Assembly: GCF_034314105.1 (NCBI RefSeq) | Contig: NZ_JAVIWJ010000001.1 | Span: 250,501 to 314,500, forward strand | Direction of reading: 5' to 3' | Source: Pseudomonas sp. AB6 | Lineage (GTDB): Bacteria > Pseudomonadota > Gammaproteobacteria > Pseudomonadales > Pseudomonadaceae | DNA length: 64,000 nucleotides | Shown: piece by piece, positions 16,732 to 25,841 of the stretch | Layout: each line of letters begins with the position of its first letter | Position numbering within the stretch: position 1 is the first letter of the stretch | Notes under the pieces: generated by a model | The model's input: only the letters and a program-made list of their open reading frames with translations | Database searches by the model: none | Told to the model about the DNA's origin: nothing | Translations under genes and position numbers: made by a program

Positions 16732-17654
16732 ATAAGCACCTCGTTAAGTTGCATCAGGCACAACCCGGCGGCGATAAACAGCAAAAGCGTGAGTATGACC
16801 ACATGCCATTTGGACCAGAATGTATCTTGCTGGACAACCGATCGAGCGCCTTCAGTGTCACGCCACGCGTGTTTAACATGCTTGGCCGTGACCTGTCGGC
16901 GGCCTTCTCCATAGGCCACCATCAACGCTTTGTGCGCGAGGATATTGATCAAGCGAGGAATGCCGCCGCTGTCTTTTACCAGGCGGCGAATAGCACCTTG
17001 ATCAAATAACGAATTGCCCCGGTAACCTGCAACGGTCATGCGCTCGTTCAAGTATTGGGTGGTGTCATGCCTGTCCAGCTTACGCAGGCGATAGGAAAAT
17101 GTAATGCGCTGGCGCAACTGACGCAGGTCGTTGCGCGCTAAGGTGGTATCCAGTTCGGGCTGGCCGAACAGCACCACTTGAAGCAACTTGGTCCGCTCGG
17201 TCTCCAAGTTCGTCAGCAGCCGCAAAGCCTCTAGTGTTACGACGGGCAACCCTTGGGCCTCGTCGATTAACAGTACGGTGCTTTTACCGTTTGTTGCCAG
17301 TTCGATCAGGCGCCGATGCAAAGCGTCGAGCACACCTTGGGAGTCAAACTCTTCAACATCTTCAATGTATAACTCACGGGCCAAGGCCTGGCGTAAACCG
17401 GTGGGGCTCATGCCTGGATTGGGTAGATACGCCAACTGGTAGCGCTCACTGTCCAGCTGCTTGAGTAGGGCGCGGCAGACCAAGGTTTTGCCTGTCCCTA
17501 CCTCACCGGTAATTTTGATAAACCCTTCGCCTTCACCAAGCGCCACCTGCAACAAATTCAGGCATGCCTGGTACGGCGCCAGCTTGACTAGAAACTCTGT
17601 ATTTGGGGTCAGTGCGAACGGTTTCTCGCGCAGGCCAAAGTAGGCTTCATACAT
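16728..17654 (-). CDS. mshM: MSHA biogenesis ATPase MshM (ExeA/GspA-like)
   Basis: This 308-residue AAA-type ATPase starts MYEAYFGLREKPFALTPN, the standard ExeA/MshM opening. Walker A is GEVGTGKT (about residues 50-57), Walker B is LLIDEAQGLP, and a single C-terminal transmembrane helix (about 283-300) ends the protein. GspA/ExeA relatives help peptidoglycan remodelling and secretin insertion. It is separated from mshL by only 4 bases. Confidence 0.92.
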   Translation of the reverse strand: MYEAYFGLREKPFALTPNTEFLVKLAPYQACLNLLQVALGEGEGFIKITGEVGTGKTLVCRALLKQLDSERYQLAYLPNPGMSPTGLRQALARELYIEDVEEFDSQGVLDALHRRLIELATNGKSTVLLIDEAQGLPVVTLEALRLLTNLETERTKLLQVVLFGQPELDTTLARNDLRQLRQRITFSYRLRKLDRHDTTQYLNERMTVAGYRGNSLFDQGAIRRLVKDSGGIPRLINILAHKALMVAYGEGRRQVTAKHVKHAWRDTEGARSVVQQDTFWSKWHVVILTLLLFIAAGLCLMQLNEVLI

Positions 17655-17658
17655 GGGG

Positions 17659-19302
17659 TTACTTTAGATCCTTGAACGTCTCTGCGGTTTTACGCAAGTC
17701 GCCCAGCCACACATCGTCGTTAACAACCTGGGGTCTCATGAGAATCACCAGTTCGCTTTTTTGCAGCGAGTTGCGTTGTTGCTTGAACAGATTGCCAATG
17801 ATTGGCAGCTTGCTAGCCCACGGCACGGCAGTGTTGCTGTCATCGCTTGCGTTTTGCAGCAAGCCACCGATCACCACGACCTGGCCGCTGTGTGCACGCA
17901 CGATGGAATCAGACTGGCGGGTTGTAGACAGCGCCAGCGGCAGTTGCAAGACGTTATTCACACCCAGCGTAATGGTTTTATTTTGGTCGGTAACCCGGCT
18001 GACGGTTGGTCGCACATGCAAGGTCACGGTGTCGTTCTGATCGATTTGTGGTGTCACGTCGAGTGAAATACCGGAAAAGAACGGGGTTAACGTAACGTTC
18101 TGCGTGGGTTGGGTAACCCCGGCAACCGTAGTGGTGCCGGAGGTGGACGAAACGTCAGTGACGAAAAATTCATCGGTTCCGACTTTGATCACTGCCTTCT
18201 GGTTGTTCAGTGTGGAAATCCGCGGACTAGAAAGCACGCGAACCTCGCCCTGAGTTTCCAGTAGCTGAATCAAACCGGAGAAGTCACCCACATTAATAGT
18301 GCTGCTGAACACTCCCCCCACCGCCGTTGGTCCCGTCAGCGGTGCGCCCGCAAGGCTAGCACCCAGATCGCCGCCCAACTTGGCCCAACTGATGCCTGCC
18401 TGGAAGTTTTTGGAAAGCTGGACTTCTAGAATCTTGGTTTCCAGAACTACTTGGCGTTGCAAATTACGTTGGGCCTTATCGAGAAACCGTGCGACGTTTT
18501 CTTGATCTGCACTTTTGGCGCGCACGACCAGCAAACTCGCTTGTGGGTTGACGATCACGCTGTTGCCCGGCTCGTCACCGACGATCATCTCGACCACCTT
18601 GCCAACTTCCTTCCAAAAGTCGGCATCACTGATAGTTGTTACTTGGCTGGCATTAAGGGTGGACTGCGAGTTGCCGTTGTTTTGCCCGTTGCCGTTGCCG
18701 TTGTCGCCCCCGTTACCGCCATTGTTGTTGCCGTTATTGTTGTTATTGCCATGGTTGCCATTATTGCTGATCATTTGACCCGCACTGACGCGGGTGTCGG
18801 TTTTACCGACGCGCTGCAAGTTTAGGTAGTTGAGGTCGTAGCTTCGGGTGATGACGCTGTTAGGCAGGATCTGATAGCCATAGCTGGTACGGCGGTAATC
18901 GTAGCCATAGGTGTCCCGTACTGCACTGAGTACTTCCTCGAGCGTTACGCGATGAAGGCTAAAGGTGATATTGCCTGTTACATCAGGATGCACCACAAGG
19001 TTCTGTCCCGCGCCTTGCATTAAGCTCAGAAAAAAATCGCGGGCAGGCATGTCTTTGGCGGATACGTCAAAACGAGCATCACTTTTTGGAAGGGTCTGCA
19101 CGTTATAGGGCGGCAGCAACGCTGCTTGAACCGAAGGGGGAGGCACTACTCGCGTTTGGGCTTGTTGGATACTTTCATTGAGTAGCTTGTTGCTCTGATC
19201 ATAGAGCACCTGGTCGCCGCCTTTGAACGTCTGGCATGCGGAAAGCAAAGACACTAAAAAGAGTAGGCCTGGGCCCGACAGAAACTTCATCATGGGCATC
19301 AT
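17659..19302 (-). CDS. mshL: MSHA pilus outer-membrane secretin MshL
   Basis: This 547-residue secretin forms the outer-membrane pore for the pilus. The lipobox is LLSAC (Cys about residue 23). An STN-like domain (about 80-140) is followed by an N1-type domain with a striking Asn/Gly-rich insert (about 183-213), and then the secretin core with VLETKILEVQLSKNF, VLSSPRISTLNNQKAVIKVG and the C-terminal GQVVVIGGLLQ and PIIGNLFKQQ motifs. It overlaps mshK by 4 bases. The Asn/Gly insert is encoded by an AAC/GGC-rich low-complexity tract near 18664-18765. Confidence 0.95.
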   Translation of the reverse strand: MMPMMKFLSGPGLLFLVSLLSACQTFKGGDQVLYDQSNKLLNESIQQAQTRVVPPPSVQAALLPPYNVQTLPKSDARFDVSAKDMPARDFFLSLMQGAGQNLVVHPDVTGNITFSLHRVTLEEVLSAVRDTYGYDYRRTSYGYQILPNSVITRSYDLNYLNLQRVGKTDTRVSAGQMISNNGNHGNNNNNGNNNGGNGGDNGNGNGQNNGNSQSTLNASQVTTISDADFWKEVGKVVEMIVGDEPGNSVIVNPQASLLVVRAKSADQENVARFLDKAQRNLQRQVVLETKILEVQLSKNFQAGISWAKLGGDLGASLAGAPLTGPTAVGGVFSSTINVGDFSGLIQLLETQGEVRVLSSPRISTLNNQKAVIKVGTDEFFVTDVSSTSGTTTVAGVTQPTQNVTLTPFFSGISLDVTPQIDQNDTVTLHVRPTVSRVTDQNKTITLGVNNVLQLPLALSTTRQSDSIVRAHSGQVVVIGGLLQNASDDSNTAVPWASKLPIIGNLFKQQRNSLQKSELVILMRPQVVNDDVWLGDLRKTAETFKDLK

Positions 19303-19622
19303 CGGCTCGGTTGTATAACGGGGTTGACCAGTCGCAGATATTCGCGCTTACCGTCACGCTCGATCAGAACTGCTTGAGGATAAATAGCCAGTATCCGTGC
19401 GTCGGCGTGTTTGTCGCCGACGTGAAGGGTCTGACCATCTATGACTGCTCGGCTACCATGGGCACCTAGGATAATTTCTTGCAGCACCGGAATGTGGACC
19501 TGTTCGCCTGGAAGACTCGGCATAAAGCGCGCCGGCGGCAGAGTCGGGTCAATAGGAACTTCAGTGCTGGCTTGGGCCGCCGCGCTGCATAGCAGTGCAC
19601 CGACAAAAAAAAGTTTAAACAC
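19299..19622 (-). CDS. mshK: MSHA biogenesis protein MshK
   Basis: This 107-residue protein has a Sec signal peptide (cleavage near AAAQA, residue 18) and a small periplasmic domain of GspC/PilP type (VLQEIILGAHGSRAVIDG, then LAIYPQAVLIERDGKREYL). By analogy with PilP it should bridge the inner-membrane MshI/J complex and the MshL secretin. It overlaps mshJ by 8 bases and mshL by 4. Confidence 0.88.
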   Translation of the reverse strand: MFKLFFVGALLCSAAAQASTEVPIDPTLPPARFMPSLPGEQVHIPVLQEIILGAHGSRAVIDGQTLHVGDKHADARILAIYPQAVLIERDGKREYLRLVNPVIQPSR

Positions 19623-20292
19623 CGATCCACCCCGCGTACCGACTTAAGGTGTACAGCTCCAGGCTGATTTGAGCGTGGGCAGCACCGCTATCGCCGACGC
19701 GATATTCAAGGCTGTCCCAGTTAAGTTTCCATTGGGTGCCCTGGATCGATTGCAGGTAATGCAAGAGGTCGAAATAACCACCCTCCAACTTCAGCTGTAC
19801 ACCATGTCGATACAAGACAACGACGCTAGGGGTTGTTTTAGCGTTAGCTTTAGCAGCCGGGTCGATTGAAGGCAGTTCGACCGCCGCGCTAGAGCTTTCC
19901 ATGCTCAATAATTGTAGGCCCGGCTGAGCTTTGAGCAAGTCGCGAAGCACTGAACGCATTTTGTCCGGGGAGATCAATTCACTGGTGTTGTGGTCGATCT
20001 GCGCCAACAAGTTTGCGCTGTTGGTGGACGCCAACAACAGGGCGCGGTTGTAAGGAATGTTGGGATCAGCCTCAAGTGCAGCGCGCAACTTGCCTAGAGC
20101 AGAAACGGCCTCATAAGCACGGGCTTCCGAAGATTGGTAATCAGTTGCCTGTTTGGCCGCGGCTGTAGCTAGAGAGTTACCCAGCACCATGACATACAGC
20201 ACGGCGCATATCGCCAGCCCTGCGCCATAAGCAAGCCATTGCTCTCGCGGGGAAAGAATATGCCAGCGCGCCAACCATTTCTCAGTGTTCAT
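19615..20292 (-). CDS. mshJ: MSHA biogenesis protein MshJ (PilO-like)
   Basis: This 225-residue bitopic protein opens LARWHILSPREQWLAYGAG, has one transmembrane helix (about residues 20-40), a helical stalk and a periplasmic ferredoxin-like domain as in PilO/GspM. It partners the preceding PilN-like protein in the alignment subcomplex. It overlaps its upstream neighbour by 4 bases and mshK by 8. Confidence 0.87.
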   Translation of the reverse strand: MNTEKWLARWHILSPREQWLAYGAGLAICAVLYVMVLGNSLATAAAKQATDYQSSEARAYEAVSALGKLRAALEADPNIPYNRALLLASTNSANLLAQIDHNTSELISPDKMRSVLRDLLKAQPGLQLLSMESSSAAVELPSIDPAAKANAKTTPSVVVLYRHGVQLKLEGGYFDLLHYLQSIQGTQWKLNWDSLEYRVGDSGAAHAQISLELYTLSRYAGWIGV

Positions 20293-20897
20293 GGGCGCTC
20301 CTTGGGATCGGTAACCCGTGAGGACAGGTCGAAATGGAACAATTTATCGACACCGCGTTGCACGTCGAAACGCGCAAACTCTCGCCCTTTAAAGGCTGCA
20401 TTCTCGCCCAGTAGTCCCAGGTACTCTGGCAACGTCTGTTGGTTTTGGCTAAAACCCTGCAACCGCATTTGCGTACCACCGTCGCGCAACGAAATTACGT
20501 TAAGCCACAGACCGGTCGGTGGATGCTGTGCCGCCAGCGCCGAAAGTGGTGCAACGAAACCTACGCGTTGTTGGCTCGCCACGACCTTCAAGTAGTTGAT
20601 CAGGCGTTCCAATGCGCGGTTTTGCTCATCCAGATCGGCGAGCCGTAAAGGCAGTTGAGGGTCCAGAACCGGTTGGACGAAAGAAGCCTTGGCCTCTTCG
20701 AGCTGGCGTACCTGCTCCCGCTCTTGAGTTTGGGCGTTGGCCAACCGTGTTGCGCCCACATGCAAATTCCAACCTGCCCAAGCGACGTGGCCTACGCAAA
20801 GCACCCCGACCATTGCCAGTCCACCGAGAAACTCAAGCTTCTGAGGCCGGCGAGCGGATTTTTTCTCCGCTTTATAAAGATTCAGGTTCTGCATCAT
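20289..20897 (-). CDS. PilN-like MSHA assembly protein (MshI2)
   Basis: This protein of about 202 residues begins MMQNLNLYKAEKK, the short cytoplasmic PilN motif (N-L-Y) that docks onto a PilM-like partner. One transmembrane helix (about residues 27-47) and a coiled-coil/ferredoxin-like periplasmic domain follow. ATG codons at 20897 (4-base overlap with mshI) and 20894 (one-base overlap) are equally possible. In Vibrio loci the equivalent is often called mshI1 or mshI2. Confidence 0.82.
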   Translation of the reverse strand: MMQNLNLYKAEKKSARRPQKLEFLGGLAMVGVLCVGHVAWAGWNLHVGATRLANAQTQEREQVRQLEEAKASFVQPVLDPQLPLRLADLDEQNRALERLINYLKVVASQQRVGFVAPLSALAAQHPPTGLWLNVISLRDGGTQMRLQGFSQNQQTLPEYLGLLGENAAFKGREFARFDVQRGVDKLFHFDLSSRVTDPKERP

Positions 20898-21808
20898 AGG
20901 GCCACTCGGCGCAATGCAGCACCGACCGCGGTCATGCAAGAAGCTTGGGTCTCTTCATCCAGATCGGCAGCCGCCTGACCCGGAAATAACTCCCGCAAGT
21001 CTAATGCCGCTACATTAACCGTCAGTCGTTCGTCCAGAGCTAGTAGGGCTTCTGCGCCATCGCGCTTCATTGGCAATAGCATCAGGCGATTGATCTGCCC
21101 TTTGCCAAGTTGGCTTTCGAAATAATCGAGTGTGCGCTGGATTTCCAGCATGGCTGCAGAGATGTTCGAACCCGCCAAATCCAGGCCGTGCTCGATAACA
21201 CGTGCCATATACAGCTCGGGCCCGTGCTGCACGCAAATCAGGCCACCGCTGGAACGTAATCGCAGCACTGCAATATTCAGGTCATCGGCGCCCGCTAACA
21301 ATCCAATATTGCGAAAGGCCATTTCAGTTACATCAACGCTGACAAGGTTCAAGTTCGCTTGTTTGATCAGGTCGCACCACTCCTGCAGCCGGGCCTTGTT
21401 CAGCACGGCGCAGTACGCCATGTGCGAGCGGCCACGGTAGGCGTCAGTAGGCAAGGCAAAGGCGTCCACGACGACGTCTTCAAGAGGCTCTTTGATGAGG
21501 TCCTTGATGCGCCAACGCATGGCATTACCCAAATCTTCGGCAGGAACGTCGGGGCTTTCTAGTAGCAGCATCTGATATGCCGCAGGATGCAACACCAGAT
21601 TTACGGGTAAACCAGCCAGACCTAGTTCATTGACAAGATTTTTTAATACAGCAGCGTGCCGTTCCGGAGAAGACTCGCGGAACTGACAATCGAGCAAAAG
21701 TGGAGGTTCGTTTGGACGTTGTAAAACATTAGCTAAAGCAATGCCGGCGGGGCTGAATTCAACGCCCAGGTGTCCGCTTGCAGTGGTTTTAATACGAGTA
21801 AACCACAT
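20894..21808 (-). CDS. mshI: MSHA biogenesis protein MshI (PilM-like actin-fold ATPase)
   Basis: This 304-residue cytoplasmic protein has the PilM/GspL actin-like fold. It starts LGVEFSPAGIALANV, and its middle part (VSVDVTEMAFRNIGLL, then LRLRSSGGLICVQHG) fits the family. It should bind the N-terminal tail of the following PilN-like protein. It is the first gene of the locus; GAGATGAGAAG precedes the ATG. The Vibrio gene mshH, which normally precedes it, is absent. Confidence 0.88.
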   Translation of the reverse strand: MWFTRIKTTASGHLGVEFSPAGIALANVLQRPNEPPLLLDCQFRESSPERHAAVLKNLVNELGLAGLPVNLVLHPAAYQMLLLESPDVPAEDLGNAMRWRIKDLIKEPLEDVVVDAFALPTDAYRGRSHMAYCAVLNKARLQEWCDLIKQANLNLVSVDVTEMAFRNIGLLAGADDLNIAVLRLRSSGGLICVQHGPELYMARVIEHGLDLAGSNISAAMLEIQRTLDYFESQLGKGQINRLMLLPMKRDGAEALLALDERLTVNVAALDLRELFPGQAAADLDEETQASCMTAVGAALRRVAL

Positions 21809-22734
21809 GACTTCTCATCTCTTTACCTGGCGAGGTGCGCCAGTACCACATCGATACGCAGAAGGGCGATGTCAAAACAATAGCACGTATCGTAGGACAA
21901 CTTGTTTTCTTCGATATACGGTCAGAATTCTGACGCTCTCAATGATGGCCAAAAGACATATGTTGTCATTTGGCTGGAACAGCGAACGGTAGAAAAATAA
22001 CCCTGAGAGCGCTCATGATCTGAAGTGTCATAAGCTAACTCTTTGTATTATCTGTGATATCTGTCTATTTAAAATTTATTGAAAAATTAATCAAAATCGA
22101 AAAATAGTGACTCATTGATTTTTTATCACTTCATTCGACTATGGTCTACTTATGCAATTATTTAAAATACAGGTGTGTATTTTTAGCCGATTTCTACGAA
22201 GTTTCAGAGTAATGAGGCAGGGAAGTGAATCAATGACCCGAACATAGATGCCGGATATAGAAGATGCAGGTGCTGAAAACCTGACGAATCTAACAGGTAT
22301 TTGAAAGCCCCACTAAAGGATGTCAGATAGCCGGTCGAGAATTTTATCGCCAGTTTCTTTCGGGTGCCAGCTGCTAGAAGGAGCAGTGCTCTGAGAATTG
22401 TCTGCTCTGTTATGGCCGCGCGCGGGAGGGGTTCTAGTTTAAGGAGATATGCGGCCGTTTGACTTGGAAATGACGTCTGGCCGTTTCGTAAAACTGTCTT
22501 AACTATTAGGAGGGCAGTTCAACATCAAACGCTAAAAGCTCAGTTTTTGTCGAAAGCGCGTAAAAAATATTTCACGGATTTACCCTCATTTTCGGTATCG
22601 AAACGTCTGCCTCAATAGCGCAGACGTTTCTGGTTTAACCGCGCAGTGAACGCAGTCCTTGGGCATGTTGCAGGATTTGGCAAACATACCTGCGAGTACA
22701 CTCTTGGTTCTTGTGAAAGACAGAGGATATGAAC
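21809..22734. other. Gene-free region upstream of the msh locus, with an AT-rich core
   Basis: These 926 bases hold no ORF of supportable length. Positions 22010-22200 are strikingly AT-rich against GC-rich surroundings, with A/T runs such as TTTAAAATTTATTGAAAAAT. ATATGCGGCCGTTTG (22448-22462) and CTGGCCGTTTCG (22480-22491) share a short GGCCGTTT direct repeat. The region must contain the promoter of the msh operon (minus strand) and the end of the fds transcript. A TTGACA-like hexamer on the minus strand at 21870-21875 has no good -10 partner. Confidence 0.6.
22601..22629. terminator. Perfect 10-bp inverted repeat after fdsD
   Basis: AAACGTCTGC (22601-22610) pairs exactly with GCAGACGTTT (22620-22629) across a 9-base loop, about 105 bases beyond the fdsD stop. 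It lacks a clear T-tract, but it is the best terminator candidate for the fds operon. Confidence 0.5.
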
Positions 22735-22956
22735 CTAAGCCTCCCAGCCCGCCCCGCTGACCGCCACTTGCGCCAGTGGGTGCAAGTCAGTTCCCTGATG
22801 CTCCGTCTGCCAAGCTAGCAACTCCATGCGCATGCCCGGCGTCCAGAACATTTTCAGATGATTACGCACGCTGAGTACGGCCTGTTCCTGGTCAGGTTCG
22901 CCGGCGAAGTGCTGAGCGATTTGATTAACCATTTTGATCAGGTTGGCAGTACTCAT
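22735..22956 (-). CDS. fdsD: NAD-dependent formate dehydrogenase delta subunit
   Basis: This 73-residue protein matches the small FdsD subunit that associates with soluble FdsABG formate dehydrogenases: LIKMVNQIAQHFAGEPD at residues 6-22 and HLKMFWTPGMR in the middle. The delta subunit has no cofactor; a role in assembly or stability is likely. Its start overlaps the fdsA stop by 4 bases (ATGA). Confidence 0.9.
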   Translation of the reverse strand: MSTANLIKMVNQIAQHFAGEPDQEQAVLSVRNHLKMFWTPGMRMELLAWQTEHQGTDLHPLAQVAVSGAGWEA

Positions 22957-25841
22957 CGGCTTACTCCGGGCGTTGTGGCGCTGGTGCGTGCCTGGCGGCG
23001 TTCATCGAGCAGGCTTTGTTGTTTGTCACTGAACTCCTGATAGCGCTTTTGCCACTCGGAAGGATGGTAGACGCGGCTGACTTCCACTGCAGTGACCTTG
23101 TACTCTGGGCAGTTGGTGGCCCAGTCGGAGTTGTCGGTGGTGATGACGTTGGCCCCCGATTCAGGGAAGTGGAACGTCGTGTACACCACGCCCGGGGCGA
23201 CCCGTTCGGTGACCCGTGCACGCAGTACGGTTTGCCCGGCGCGGCTGCCGATGCCGACCCAGTCCCCTTCGTTGATACCACGGCTCTCAGCGTCGGATGG
23301 GTGGATTTCCAGCCGGTCTTCGGCGTGCCAGGCGACGTTGTCGGTTCGCCTGGTCTGGGCGCCGACGTTGTACTGGCTAAGGATGCGCCCGGTGGTCAGC
23401 AGAAGGGGATAGCGATTGTTGACCTTTTCCTCGGTGGGCACGTAGCCGGTAAGCATGAACCGTCCTTTGCCGCGCACGAACTCGTCGATGTGCATGGTAG
23501 GAGTGCCATCGGGTGCCGCCGCGTTGCACGGCCATTGCAGGCTGCCGTGGCGTTCCAGTTGGGCGTAGCTGACGTTAGTGAAGCTCGGCGTCAGGCTGGC
23601 GATTTCATCCATGATCTCTGAAGGATGCTGATAGCTCATGGGATAACCGAGCGCATTGGCCAGGGCCACCGTGCCTTCCCAGTCGGCCTTGCCACCCAGA
23701 GGCTCCATCACCTTGCGTACTCGGGAGATGCGCCGCTCGGCGTTGGTGAAGGTGCCGTCTTTTTCCAGGAACGAACTGCCCGGCAGAAACACGTGGGCGA
23801 ACTTGGCGGTTTCGTTGAGGAAAATGTCCTGCACCACCACGCATTCCATGGCAGACAAAGCCGCCGTCACGTGCTGGGTATTGGGGTCGCTCTGTGCGAT
23901 ATCTTCGCCCTGGCAATACAAGCCCTTAAAGCTGCCACCCAAGGCCGCCTCGAACATGTTGGGAATACGCAGACCGGGATCGGGTTGCAGGGTGACGTTC
24001 CAGGCCTGTTCGAACTGCGCGCGTACTACCTCGTTGGAAATGTGCCGGTAGCCGGGCAGCTCGTGGGGGAAGGAACCCATGTCGCAGGCGCCCTGAACAT
24101 TGTTCTGCCCACGTAGCGGGTTCACGCCCACGCCTTCACGGCCGATGTTGCCGGTGACCATCGCCAGATTGGCAATGCCCATGACTGCGGTGCTGCCTTG
24201 GCTGTGCTCGGTAATCCCCAAGCCGTAGTAGATCGCCGCGTTACCAGCGCTGGCATACAGACGGGCAGCGGCACGGATGTCGGCAGCCGCTACGCCGCAG
24301 ACGGCGCCGAGGATTTCCGGCGAGTTTTCCGCACGGCTGACAAATTCGCTCCAACGGGCGAAATCGCTGCCCTCGCAACGGGTTTCGATAAAGTCTTGGT
24401 TGAGCAGGCCTTCGGTGACGATGACGTGGGCCAGTGCGTTGAGCATGGCCACGTTGGTGCCAGGGCGCAGCGCCAAGTGCAATTCGGCGCGGGCATGTAC
24501 CGAGTCCACTAGATCAATGCGTCGTGGGTCAATAACAATCAACCGCGCGCCTTCACGTAGGCGGCGTTTGAGCTGTGAGGCAAATACCGGGTGGGCGTCG
24601 CTGGGGTTAGCACCCATCACCAGGATCACGTCGGCCTGCATCACCGAGTCGAAACTCTGGGTGCCGGCGGACTCGCCAAGGGTTTGTTTCAGGCCATAGC
24701 CGGTGGGCGAGTGGCAGACCCGCGCACAGGTGTCGACATTGTTGTTACCGAAGGCAGCGCGCACCAGTTTTTGCACCAAGTAGGTTTCTTCGTTGGTGCA
24801 GCGGCTTGAGGTGATGCCACCGATGGAGTCGCGACCATATGTTTGCTGCAGTCGGCGAAATTCGCTGGCGGCGTAGGTCACCGCTTCATCCCAGCTAACC
24901 TCTTGCCAAGGGTCGTTGATGTGCTTGCGAATCATCGGCTTGGTAATGCGATCCGGGTGGGTGGCGTAGCCCCAGGCAAAGCGCCCTTTGACACAAGAGT
25001 GGCCGTGGTTTGCGTGGCCGTTCTTGTCTGGAACCATGCGTACCAATTTGTCGCCTTTCATCTCGGCGCGGAACGAGCAGCCTACGCCGCAATAGGCACA
25101 GGTGGTGATCACGCTGCGTTCGGGCTGACCCAATTCGACGACGCTTTTTTCTATCAGGGTCGCGGTGGGGCAGGCTTGCACGCAAGCGCCGCAGGATACG
25201 CATTCCGAGTCGAGGAAGTTCTCGCCGCCAGCAGCCGCGATCCGCGATTCAAAACCGCGCCCAGTAATAGTCAGGGCAAAAGTGCCTTGGGTTTCTTCGC
25301 AAGCGCGCACGCAGCGGTTGCAGACAATGCACTTGCTGGGGTCATAGTCGAAGTACGGGTTAGAAGTGTCCTTCTGGTCCTCTAGATGGTTGTCGCCTTC
25401 ATAGCCGTAGCGCACTTCCCTTAGGCCAACCTGCCCGGCTACGGTTTGCAACTCACAGTTGCCGTTGGCCGAGCAGGTCAGGCAGTCCAGAGGGTGATCG
25501 GAGATGTACAACTCCATGACGTTGCGACGTAGGGTCGCAAGCTTCGGCGTCTGAGTATGAACGCTCATGCCTTCGCTGACCGGCGTGGTGCAGGACGCCG
25601 GGTAGCCGCGCATGCCGTCGATCTCTACCAGACACATACGGCACGAGCCGAACGCTTCCAGGCTGTCGGTGGCACATAGTTTGGGAATGGTGGTGCCCAT
25701 CAGTGCAGCAGCGCGCATCACCGAAGTCCCCTCCGGCACGCTGATACTGCGGCCGTCGATGTTCAGGGTGATCTGGACCTGGCTTTGGCGGGCAGGGGTG
25801 CCTAGGTCGATATCTGTTTTCGGGTCGAAGAGGGTAATCAT
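22953..25841 (-). CDS. fdsA: NAD-dependent formate dehydrogenase alpha subunit (molybdopterin, Fe-S)
   Basis: This 962-residue catalytic subunit oxidises formate to CO2. The N-terminus has a [2Fe-2S] ferredoxin domain (GSCRMCLVEIDG), a His-Cys-cluster NADH-dehydrogenase G region, two ferredoxin 4Fe-4S motifs (CIVCNRCVRAC and CVSCGACVQAC), then CAYCGVGCSF ahead of the molybdopterin domain. The Mo/W ligand is Cys, not selenocysteine (RVCHSPTGYG). The C-terminal molybdopterin-dinucleotide-binding domain includes LTTGRILSQYN. There is no Tat twin-arginine signal, so it is cytoplasmic. The frame extends upstream inside fdsB, but the ATG at 25841 overlaps the fdsB stop by 4 bases. Confidence 0.95.
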   Translation of the reverse strand: MITLFDPKTDIDLGTPARQSQVQITLNIDGRSISVPEGTSVMRAAALMGTTIPKLCATDSLEAFGSCRMCLVEIDGMRGYPASCTTPVSEGMSVHTQTPKLATLRRNVMELYISDHPLDCLTCSANGNCELQTVAGQVGLREVRYGYEGDNHLEDQKDTSNPYFDYDPSKCIVCNRCVRACEETQGTFALTITGRGFESRIAAAGGENFLDSECVSCGACVQACPTATLIEKSVVELGQPERSVITTCAYCGVGCSFRAEMKGDKLVRMVPDKNGHANHGHSCVKGRFAWGYATHPDRITKPMIRKHINDPWQEVSWDEAVTYAASEFRRLQQTYGRDSIGGITSSRCTNEETYLVQKLVRAAFGNNNVDTCARVCHSPTGYGLKQTLGESAGTQSFDSVMQADVILVMGANPSDAHPVFASQLKRRLREGARLIVIDPRRIDLVDSVHARAELHLALRPGTNVAMLNALAHVIVTEGLLNQDFIETRCEGSDFARWSEFVSRAENSPEILGAVCGVAAADIRAAARLYASAGNAAIYYGLGITEHSQGSTAVMGIANLAMVTGNIGREGVGVNPLRGQNNVQGACDMGSFPHELPGYRHISNEVVRAQFEQAWNVTLQPDPGLRIPNMFEAALGGSFKGLYCQGEDIAQSDPNTQHVTAALSAMECVVVQDIFLNETAKFAHVFLPGSSFLEKDGTFTNAERRISRVRKVMEPLGGKADWEGTVALANALGYPMSYQHPSEIMDEIASLTPSFTNVSYAQLERHGSLQWPCNAAAPDGTPTMHIDEFVRGKGRFMLTGYVPTEEKVNNRYPLLLTTGRILSQYNVGAQTRRTDNVAWHAEDRLEIHPSDAESRGINEGDWVGIGSRAGQTVLRARVTERVAPGVVYTTFHFPESGANVITTDNSDWATNCPEYKVTAVEVSRVYHPSEWQKRYQEFSDKQQSLLDERRQARTSATTPGVSR

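Noticed and set aside
21847..21875. Sigma-70 promoter for the msh operon at a TTGACA-like hexamer
   Set aside because: The -35 is good, but no acceptable -10 occurs at 16-18 bases spacing.
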